DNA of 64,000 nt. Source: Aestuariimicrobium sp. p3-SID1156. GTDB lineage: Bacteria > Actinomycetota > Actinomycetes > Propionibacteriales > Propionibacteriaceae. Below the pieces are notes generated by a model. That model saw only the letters and a list, made by a program, of their open reading frames with translations, did no database searches and was not told the DNA's origin. Shown here piece by piece: positions 24,666-31,260 of this stretch; position 1 is the first letter of the stretch, and each line of letters starts with the position of its first letter. Position numbers and translations under genes: made by a program. The stretch is from contig NZ_JALXXB010000001.1 in NCBI RefSeq assembly GCF_025144225.1, forward strand, positions 186,001 to 250,000, read 5' to 3'.

Positions 24666-25403
24666 ATGAAGATCCTCGACCGACTGAAGTTGTGGGGTGG
24701 CATCCTGCTCACCCTGCTGGTGATGTTCGCCCTGACCCTGCTGTTCAACCACCGCCAGAGCGCCGTGGCCAGCACCTCCGCTGTCATCGAGGCTCCGACC
24801 TCGGTGGTCGGCTCGGCCTTCGGTGGCGTCATCGTCGAACAGTTCGTGAACAATGGCGACCAGGTCAAGGCCGGCCAGAAGCTGTTCGTGGTCAGCTCCA
24901 GCACCCTCCAACAGGACGTTGCCCGCGGCGCACGCCCGGAGTCGACGCTGGCCTACCAGCTGGACCTGAAGAAGGGCACGGTCACCTACATGGCGACCAC
25001 CGACGGCTACATCACCGATTTCAAGGGCACCAAGGGAGGCTACGTCAACGATGGCGCCCAGCTCGCCACCATCATCGGCGATGGCGAGCGGACGGTGGTG
25101 GCGACGTATCGCCTCGCCCCGGTGGACTACGCCCGAATCCAGCCCGGCGGACCCGTCGAGGTGATCCTGCCCAACAACGTCAAGCTCAAGGGCAAGGTTG
25201 CGCGCGTCGCGGTCGAGGTCGAGGACGGCGTCGCCATCACCGAGGTGACCGTCGAGTCTCCCGACCTGAGTGCCAGCAAGCTCGGCCTGCTGGCCAACCG
25301 CGGCACCCCCGTGACCGCGATCATGGCCCTGCGCGATGACGGCCCGCTGGCCGGCGCCACCCATGCGTTGCTCTCCTTCCTCACGAAGATTGGTGTTCGC
25401 TGA
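24666..25403 (+). CDS. Membrane-anchored HlyD/Alg44-like periplasmic-adaptor protein
   Basis: 245 residues. A single N-terminal membrane helix (~9-29) anchors an extracytoplasmic part made of two lipoyl-like halves: VGSAFGGVIVEQFVNNGDQVKAGQKL (~50-75) and YITDFKGTKGGYVNDGAQLATI (~118-139), followed by a beta-barrel-like region (PVEVILPNNVKLKGKVARV). This is the membrane-fusion-protein design without the long coiled-coil hairpin, as in the periplasmic half of alginate Alg44. It starts 14 bp after the synthase stop and ends one base before the next start, so it is the presumed export partner of the synthase. Confidence 0.75.
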   Translation: MKILDRLKLWGGILLTLLVMFALTLLFNHRQSAVASTSAVIEAPTSVVGSAFGGVIVEQFVNNGDQVKAGQKLFVVSSSTLQQDVARGARPESTLAYQLDLKKGTVTYMATTDGYITDFKGTKGGYVNDGAQLATIIGDGERTVVATYRLAPVDYARIQPGGPVEVILPNNVKLKGKVARVAVEVEDGVAITEVTVESPDLSASKLGLLANRGTPVTAIMALRDDGPLAGATHALLSFLTKIGVR

Positions 25404-25404
25404 C

Positions 25405-27459
25405 ATGACCGCCACGGCCCCTCGGGGGACACGCACAGCCCTGGCCCTTTTCTGCTCCGTCGCCCTGATGCTGTCCGGCTGCTCGGTGTTCGGCGGCGAG
25501 GGAGCGACCTCGACGGCGTCGACCTCCGGCGGGCAGGGTGCCTCGCCCGTGGAAGGGGGTGCCGAGCCCGTTCTCGACCCGGCCGCCACTCGCGCAGCGC
25601 TCAAGGACCTGGGCTCCCACTCGGGCAAGGACCTCAAGACCAAGCGGCTGGCCGAGGGGCTCGTCCCGCCGACCAACCGCTGGTTCTCCGGTCTGGTCTT
25701 CGGTGACCAGCCGCAGCCTGTCTTCCCCCTGCCGCTGACCTTCGGTCTGGATGCCCAGGGCTTCGGTTTCGGTCTTCCCGAGGTGACGACCAGCGAGAAG
25801 ACGATCATGGGCGGCTATCGGCCCTCCGTGAAGGTGACCGTTCCAGGCGCCAGCGACTGGGTCGTCTCCACCTACGACGAGCTCAGCGTCACCGCCTCCC
25901 CTCGCCAAGGTGGCCCCAGCGTGACCATCGCGCAGGGCTCGCCCTTCGTCTGGTTCACGGCGAAGGACGCCACCAGCCTGACCACCAATGCGTCCTTCAC
26001 GAAGAAGGGCGACCGCTGGGAGACCACTGACGCCTCGGGCACCTATGGGCTCGTGGTCGACAAGGGCAGCGTCGAGGGCAGCTCGATCACGCTCCAGGCC
26101 GGTGGTCGTGCGACCTGGTTCGCCGTCCCGAAGGGTGGAAAGGCTGACCAGTTGGCCAAGCTCGCGTCCCCGCTGGGCGGAACCTCGGCGTCCTACCAGG
26201 TGGGTGACCAGGACGTGACGACCACGCTGCACTACAACCCGAGCAAGGGCGAGACCGCCGTCGGCGCCCTGCCCCACCAGCAGCGCGGCCTGAAGTCGTC
26301 CTGCACGCTGGGCACCTTCGCCACGATCATGGGCGAAATGAAGCTCTGCCAGGGCAAGGATCTCGTCTTCACCACGCCCAATCAGAAGGCGCAGGGGACC
26401 CTGGACGTGTCCGGCCTCAGCGATGCCGAGAAGGAGGAACTGCGCAAGCAGGTCACCATCGATGTCGCTGGGCTCAAGGCCCCGGCTGCCGACACCTACT
26501 TCGGCGGCAAGTCGATCTACCGCGATGCCCAGCTCTACGCGATCGCCAAGCAGGTCAATGCGCCCGAGGCCGAGCAGCTCAAGTCCAAGCTCCTGGCCAC
26601 CATGGACCGCTGGACCAACCCGAAGGGCTGCCAGGAGGCCAGCGAGTTCTGCTTCAGCTATGACTCGAAGAACAAGGGCATCGTCGGCAAGGTCGCCAGC
26701 TTCGGCGCCGATGAGTTCAACGACCACCACTTCCACTACGGCTACTTCCTGTACACCGCGGGTGTGCTGGCGGCCGACGACCCCACGCTGGTGGAGAAGT
26801 ACAAGCCGGTGATCAACCTGCTGGCTGCCGACATCGCCTCCTCGACCCCGTCGAAGGAGTTCCCGGTGCGACGCAACTTCGACTCCTACAATGGCCACTC
26901 CTGGGCCTCGGGTACCTCACCGTTCGCCGACGGCAACAACCAGGAGTCATCCTCCGAGGGTGTCCAGGCCTGGGCCGGGCTGAGGCTGTGGGCCAGGGCG
27001 TCCAAGAACACCGCGCTGGAGACACAGGCAGCCTGGATGCAGTCCCTGGAATCGGCGACTGCCCTGGACTACTACATCGACTTCGACCTGAAGCAGCCGG
27101 TCTACAAGGGGTACAAGCACCTGGTGAGCCCGCTGATCTTCGGTGGCAAGCGTGACTACGCGACCTGGTTCTCCCCGGAGCCGGCGGCCATGCTCGGCAT
27201 CCAGATCCTGCCTCTGAGCCCCTCGCTGAACTACCTCGGACGCGACCCGGAGCGTGTGGGGAAGAACATCGAGGAGGGCATCGGCACCAAGGGCTTCGAT
27301 CAGAAGTACGGCGACTGGCTGCTGCTCTACTCCGCCTTCCAGGGCGAGGAGCAGCGCAAGCAGGCGCTGGAGAAGGCCTGCAACTTCCCCGCGGCCCTGA
27401 TCGATGACGGCCTCACTCGCAGCTACATGCTGGCCTGGCTGATGACCCTCAAGAAGTGA
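25405..27459 (+). CDS. GH81 endo-beta-1,3-glucanase, lipoprotein
   Basis: 684 residues. A signal peptide ends in the lipobox LMLSGC (Cys26), so the enzyme should be lipid-anchored on the outer membrane face; a Ser/Thr/Gly-rich spacer follows. The catalytic half carries the GH81 signatures FNDHHFHYGYF (with the catalytic Asp) and YNGHSWASG followed by NNQESSSE (catalytic Glu region). Family GH81 cleaves beta-1,3-glucan internally. The ATG is one base after the preceding stop. Next to a glycan synthase, it probably trims or releases the polymer, or recycles it, though a purely dietary role against fungal or plant glucan cannot be excluded. Confidence 0.88.
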   Translation: MTATAPRGTRTALALFCSVALMLSGCSVFGGEGATSTASTSGGQGASPVEGGAEPVLDPAATRAALKDLGSHSGKDLKTKRLAEGLVPPTNRWFSGLVFGDQPQPVFPLPLTFGLDAQGFGFGLPEVTTSEKTIMGGYRPSVKVTVPGASDWVVSTYDELSVTASPRQGGPSVTIAQGSPFVWFTAKDATSLTTNASFTKKGDRWETTDASGTYGLVVDKGSVEGSSITLQAGGRATWFAVPKGGKADQLAKLASPLGGTSASYQVGDQDVTTTLHYNPSKGETAVGALPHQQRGLKSSCTLGTFATIMGEMKLCQGKDLVFTTPNQKAQGTLDVSGLSDAEKEELRKQVTIDVAGLKAPAADTYFGGKSIYRDAQLYAIAKQVNAPEAEQLKSKLLATMDRWTNPKGCQEASEFCFSYDSKNKGIVGKVASFGADEFNDHHFHYGYFLYTAGVLAADDPTLVEKYKPVINLLAADIASSTPSKEFPVRRNFDSYNGHSWASGTSPFADGNNQESSSEGVQAWAGLRLWARASKNTALETQAAWMQSLESATALDYYIDFDLKQPVYKGYKHLVSPLIFGGKRDYATWFSPEPAAMLGIQILPLSPSLNYLGRDPERVGKNIEEGIGTKGFDQKYGDWLLLYSAFQGEEQRKQALEKACNFPAALIDDGLTRSYMLAWLMTLKK

Positions 27460-27480
27460 CGCTCTGAGGTGACTGTGGGG

Positions 27481-27503
27481 GCGTCCGGGTGTTGACTGGA
27501 CGC
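27481..27503 (+). promoter_or_regulatory. Hairpin between GH81 and YeiH genes
   Basis: GCGTCC and GGACGC pair around an 11-nt loop, ending two bases before the next ATG. It could end the glycan-cluster transcript or mask the start of the next gene. Confidence 0.3.
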
Positions 27504-27504
27504 G

Positions 27505-28494
27505 ATGCCTGACTCGACTGCTCGTCCCCGCTCACCCCTGATGGGGCTGGCCCTGTGCCTGCTGGCCGCCCTGGCTGGCCTGGCTGCCAACCGCGCCCTG
27601 CCGGTGCTCAGCGCCCTGCTGGTGGCGATCGTGCTGGGCGTGGTGGTCGGCAATGTGCGCCCCTCAGTCGCGTCCCTGCCCGGGATCAAGCTGGCCTCGA
27701 AGACCCTGCTGCGCGCCGGTATCGTCCTGTTGGGCCTGAAGGTGAGCCTGGGCGACATCGCCGGACTTGGCCTGCCCGTGGTGGTGCTCGTGCTTGCGAT
27801 CGTCGCCGTGGGGGTGGTCGGCAGCTACCTGATCGGACGCGCCCTGGGTCTCGACGAGGACCTCTCCATGCTGGTCGCCAGCGGCTTCTCGATCTGCGGT
27901 GCTGCCGCGGTGGCAGCAGTGGACGGCGTCATCAAGCCAGCCAAGGAGGCCGTCGCCACCGCGATCGCCCTGGTGGTCCTCTTCGGGACGCTGATGATCC
28001 CGATCGTCCCGGTCCTTTCACGCGTGATGGGTCTGTCCGGCGCCCAGACGGCGATCTGGGCCGGCGGGGGGACGCATGAGGTCGCGCAGGTGGTCGCCAT
28101 CGGCGGTATCGCAGGGGGCGGATCGGTACTCGCCACGGCTGTCATCGTGAAACTCGCGAGGGTGGTGCTGCTGGCCCCGACCATGATCGGTCTGGCGGCC
28201 TGGCAGCGGCGCCGCGTGGGTGCCGCAGGGGAACGCCCGCCCTTCATCCAGCCCTTCGTCGCCGGTTTCATCGGGGCGGTGCTGGTGCGGTCTTTCGTGG
28301 TCCTGCCGACGGACGTGCTGCATGTGGCGGACCTGGCGCAGACGATCCTGCTGTCGATGGCGATGTTCGCCCTCGGCCTGGGAGTCAACCGCAAGGCCCT
28401 GGCGAAGACCTCGGGCAAGGCCCTGGCCCTGGGCGTCCTGTCGACGCTGCTGGTCAGCGGGATGGCGCTCGGCGGGGCGATTCTGCTGCGCTGA
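27505..28494 (+). CDS. YeiH/PSE-family putative sulfate exporter
   Basis: 329 residues, about ten membrane helices. ASGFSICGAAAVAA (around residue 130) and IWAGGGTHEVAQVVAIGG (around 186) are the hallmark half-helix motifs of the UPF0324/YeiH family (Cons_hypoth698). Family members are called putative sulfate exporters on limited evidence, and the substrate is not settled. It lies 45 bp after the GH81 gene but is not obviously part of the glycan system. Confidence 0.88.
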   Translation: MPDSTARPRSPLMGLALCLLAALAGLAANRALPVLSALLVAIVLGVVVGNVRPSVASLPGIKLASKTLLRAGIVLLGLKVSLGDIAGLGLPVVVLVLAIVAVGVVGSYLIGRALGLDEDLSMLVASGFSICGAAAVAAVDGVIKPAKEAVATAIALVVLFGTLMIPIVPVLSRVMGLSGAQTAIWAGGGTHEVAQVVAIGGIAGGGSVLATAVIVKLARVVLLAPTMIGLAAWQRRRVGAAGERPPFIQPFVAGFIGAVLVRSFVVLPTDVLHVADLAQTILLSMAMFALGLGVNRKALAKTSGKALALGVLSTLLVSGMALGGAILLR

Positions 28495-28506
28495 CGGGCC
28501 GGCAGC

Positions 28507-28917
28507 TCAGCCGACGAAGAGGCAGAAGGGGTGCCCAGCGGGGTCGGCGAGCACGACCAGCGGCTCCTCAGGGTCGTCGAGGCGGGTGTAGACCACCTCG
28601 GCGCCCATCTCGAGAGCCCGGTCGCGATGGTTGATGAGGGCGTCGAGTGAATCGACCATGCAGTCCAGGTGCATCTGCATCGGCACCTCAGGGGAGGGCC
28701 AGGTGGTGGTCTTGAGCTCCTCAGCGAGCTGGAAGGCCAGGCGACGGCCGCCGCGCGGGTCCTGGATCACGACCCAGTCGAGGTCATCAGGGCCATCGGT
28801 GGGCGGCTCGTCGCCGGGCCTGTACTCCATTCCCAACAGCGACCGGTAGAACTCGGCCAGCCCACGCACGTCAGTGGTGTCCAGCACGGTCTGTAGCAGC
28901 TGTGGAAATTCAGTCAT
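28507..28917 (-). CDS. VOC-superfamily (glyoxalase-like) protein
   Basis: 136 residues forming two beta-alpha-beta-beta-beta halves of a vicinal-oxygen-chelate fold: VLDTTDVRGLAEFYRSLLGMEYR at the N-terminus, MQMHLDCMVDSLDAL in the middle and LADPAGHPFCLFVG at the end. The metal-ligand pattern is consistent with the DUF4267/glyoxalase-like family common in actinobacteria. Substrate unknown. GAGGGAAGGA lies before the ATG. Convergent with YeiH, 12 bp apart. Confidence 0.85.
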   Translation of the reverse strand: MTEFPQLLQTVLDTTDVRGLAEFYRSLLGMEYRPGDEPPTDGPDDLDWVVIQDPRGGRRLAFQLAEELKTTTWPSPEVPMQMHLDCMVDSLDALINHRDRALEMGAEVVYTRLDDPEEPLVVLADPAGHPFCLFVG

Positions 28918-28962
28918 CGGTGTCCTTCCCTCACGGTCCAGACTAGGCCCTCCGGAAAGGGA

Positions 28963-29409
28963 TCAGGGCTGGTCACGCAGGGGGTCACGGTCCAGCGCGT
29001 CCCGCTGCTGGAGCGTGGGCTGCTGCTCGGCCCCGCCGACCACCTGACGGATCTGGTCGATGATGGCGCGCTCCTTGTCGGATACGCCCCCACCCGCCGC
29101 CTCGGCGGCGGCCTCAACCATGTCGATCACTGTCTGGCGGAATGACTGGGAGCTGTCCGGGTCCTTGGCGTCCACAATCGCGATCGCCTCGGACAGGGTG
29201 CTCATCTCCTCCCCCTTCGTGACGCGGGGGACGTCGAACTCGCGGAAGATGGACTGCAGCTCTGGGGGCATCTTCTGCAGCGCGCGGGAGGCTGCGGCCG
29301 ATTCCTTGAACTGCTGGAAGAATCCCCCGTCAGCGCGGGAGACCAGGGAGGCAACGGCGAGGACGCCGCCGCGGATGGTGTCACTTTCGACTTCGGTGTA
29401 GTCAGCCAT
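28963..29409 (-). CDS. Hypothetical helical protein, possibly TerB-like
   Basis: 148 residues, almost entirely helical, acidic, no signal peptide or membrane segment. The stretch GVLAVASLVSRADGGFFQQF near the N-terminus and GVSDKERAIIDQIRQVVGG near the C-terminus vaguely recall TerB/YebE-like domains, but I am not confident of the family. The in-frame ATG at 29409 (MADYTEVESD) is used; an upstream ATG at 29424 is less likely. Transcribed in the same direction as the HEAT-repeat gene, 38 bp after it. Confidence 0.65.
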   Translation of the reverse strand: MADYTEVESDTIRGGVLAVASLVSRADGGFFQQFKESAAASRALQKMPPELQSIFREFDVPRVTKGEEMSTLSEAIAIVDAKDPDSSQSFRQTVIDMVEAAAEAAGGGVSDKERAIIDQIRQVVGGAEQQPTLQQRDALDRDPLRDQP

Positions 29410-29447
29410 GCTCCACCCTGACACGGACGCGCCGAGTCGCGCGGGGA

Positions 29448-30188
29448 TCAGGCCAAACGGCCCCGGTCCTCACGGAGCTTCTGGGCGACCGCAGCCAGCC
29501 GGGGACTCTCCTGATCAGCGGCCAGAGCCTCGAGGACGGCGTCCATCGGCTCGGCCGGGGCGTGCCGAACAGCCTCCGCAGCAGCCTCCTGCTCGCCCTC
29601 GCGGCGCTGCAGCAGCGGGTACTGGTCGGGGTCTGCCAGCCGGACCAGGATGTCGGCGGCATGCTCACGGGCTGCTTGGGAGCCGGTGTGCAGGTGCTCG
29701 ACCAGCGCGGGGATTCCGGGCGGGCCGTACTGCAGCAGCGCCAGGGTGAGCCCGAGTCGACGCTCGGCGTCCCCCTCGCCCAGGTGGGCCAGCAGCGGGG
29801 GCAGCGCCTCCGGGGTGCCGATGCGTCCCAGCGCCCACCAGGCCTTGGCGGCCACCACGCGGTCGGGGTTGTCGGCGTCCGGAATGATGGCGGCGACGGT
29901 GCTCGGGTCACCGATCTTGGACAGGGTGTGAAGGACGTGCTCGCGATCGGTGTCGGGCTCGTACAGCATCGCGACCAGGCGCGGGACGGCGGCCTTGCCC
30001 TGGGCGGTGATGGCCCAGATCAGGCTCTCGCGGACGAAGTCCTCGCGTTCGTGGACCATGAGGTCGACCAGCTCGTCGATGACACTGCTGGTGTCACGGG
30101 CGCCCAGGGCGAGGGCGGCGGTCTGGCGGTCGAGCGCGTTGTCGGAGCGGGCGCCAGCCATCAGGACATCAAGGTCAGGGGTGCTCAT
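29448..30188 (-). CDS. HEAT-repeat protein
   Basis: 246 residues built from about five to six HEAT/PBS-lyase-like helical repeats, for example AVPRLVAMLYEPDTDREHVLHTLSKIGD and RVVAAKAWWALGRIGTPEALPPLLAHLGEGD, giving a right-handed solenoid for protein-protein contacts. No catalytic motif is visible; phycobilin lyase activity would not be expected. TAGTCT lies six bases before the ATG, indicating leaderless transcription. Confidence 0.85.
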   Translation of the reverse strand: MSTPDLDVLMAGARSDNALDRQTAALALGARDTSSVIDELVDLMVHEREDFVRESLIWAITAQGKAAVPRLVAMLYEPDTDREHVLHTLSKIGDPSTVAAIIPDADNPDRVVAAKAWWALGRIGTPEALPPLLAHLGEGDAERRLGLTLALLQYGPPGIPALVEHLHTGSQAAREHAADILVRLADPDQYPLLQRREGEQEAAAEAVRHAPAEPMDAVLEALAADQESPRLAAVAQKLREDRGRLA

Positions 30189-30194
30189 GCCCCC

Positions 30195-30200
30195 AGACTA
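30195..30200 (-). promoter_or_regulatory. -10 box of HEAT-repeat gene, leaderless type
   Basis: On the minus strand TAGTCT is followed by six bases and the ATG at 30188. It lies within the end of the MarR remnant. Confidence 0.5.
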
Positions 30201-30380
30201 GGTCGAGCTTGCCCCCGGAGGAGAGGCATCCGCTTCCAGCGCAATGAGCCACCGCCGCAGCAGGCCGGCCAGCTGCTTGCGGTCGGCGTCCGAGAGGCCG
30301 GTGAGCAGGGGCTGCTCATGGCGCAGGTGCACCTCGACGCATTCATCGACTAGGTTGCGTCCGGCCGCGCCGGTGGGATT
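30198..30380 (-). pseudogene. MarR-family regulator, C-terminal fragment
   Basis: About 60 codons read NPTGAAGRNLVDECVEVHLR then LLTGLSDADRKQLAGLLRRW, the last winged-helix strand and the C-terminal dimerisation helix of MarR proteins (usual length about 145 residues). The DNA-binding helices are missing; the frame continues upstream only into unrelated sequence. The fragment meets an EamA remnant of the opposite strand at about 30376-30382, as if a deletion removed the shared promoter and both 5' ends. Confidence 0.65.
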
Positions 30381-30534
30381 GTGGACGCTGACCGCCTGGC
30401 AGCTGACCATCGGCGGACTGGTGCTGGTCCCCGTCTCCCTGCTGGTCGAAGGGGCCCCGCCGCAGCAGGATCGAGCCGCGATTCTGGCCTACCTGTGGCT
30501 TGCCGTGGCGGGCACGGCGATTGCCTATGCTCGC
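30376..30534 (+). pseudogene. EamA (DMT) transporter, internal fragment
   Basis: About 52 codons read LWTLTAWQLTIGGLVLVPV, then LLVEGAPPQQ, then ILAYLWLAVAGTAIAYA, which is the sixth to eighth helix region of an EamA drug/metabolite transporter (usual length about 300 residues, ten helices). Both ends are lost: the 5' side at the junction with the MarR fragment and the 3' side shortly after AIAYA, just before the end of kdpE. Confidence 0.65.
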
Positions 30535-30567
30535 GGCCACCCCCGTTCGGGGTGCGGGCGCTGGGCC

Positions 30568-31260
30568 TCAGCCGTCGAGGACCGAGGCGCCCAGCCGGTA
30601 GCCCATCCCGGGTTCGGTGATGACGACCTGCGGGTGGCTCGGGTCGTCCTCGAGCTTGCGGCGCATCGTGGCCGCGTAGACGCGCAGGTACTGGCTCTCG
30701 GTGGCGTACTGCGGCCCCCACACCTCGGTGAGGATGGCCTGCTGGGTGACCAGGGTTCCCGGACGCCGGGCCAGCACCTCCAGAAAGCGCCATTCGGTGG
30801 GGGTGAGGTGCACTGCCTCCCCGGCGCGGGACACCTCGTGGCGGGCCAGGTCGATGATGACATTGCCGACGGTCAGGGCGGGTACGTCCGGGGTGGGGAC
30901 GCGACGGAGGGCGGCGCGGAGCCGGGCCATCAGCTCCGCCATCCCGAAGGGCTTGGTGACGTAGTCGTCAGCGCCGGCGTCCAGGGCTTCCACCTTGTCA
31001 TCGGAGGTGTGCCGGGCCGACAGGACGATGATGGGCACCTCGTTCCAGCCGCGCAGCCCCGCCAGCACCTCGGTGCCATCCATGTCTGGCAGGCCCAGGT
31101 CGAGGATGATGGCGTCCACGTGGTGGTCGGCGACTGCCTGCAGGGCGGCCCGGCCTGAGTTGGCGGTCAGCGGCAGGTAGCCGCGGGCCCGCAGGTTGAT
31201 CTCCAGGGCCTTCGCCAGGGCAGGCTCGTCATCAACCACCAGCACGGTGCCCTCGCTCAC
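30568..31260 (-). CDS. kdpE: Response regulator KdpE
   Basis: 230 residues: receiver domain (TVLVVDDEPALAKALEINLR, phospho-acceptor Asp in IILDLGLPDMDG, Lys in DDYVTKPFG) and an OmpR-type winged helix (LTPTEWRFLEVLARRPG, then YLRVYAATMRRKLE). The GTG at 31260 overlaps the kdpD stop (GTGA), with GGGGAGG ahead. It should activate the kdp structural genes at low potassium or turgor. It is the last gene of the operon. Confidence 0.92.
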   Translation of the reverse strand: MSEGTVLVVDDEPALAKALEINLRARGYLPLTANSGRAALQAVADHHVDAIILDLGLPDMDGTEVLAGLRGWNEVPIIVLSARHTSDDKVEALDAGADDYVTKPFGMAELMARLRAALRRVPTPDVPALTVGNVIIDLARHEVSRAGEAVHLTPTEWRFLEVLARRPGTLVTQQAILTEVWGPQYATESQYLRVYAATMRRKLEDDPSHPQVVITEPGMGYRLGASVLDG

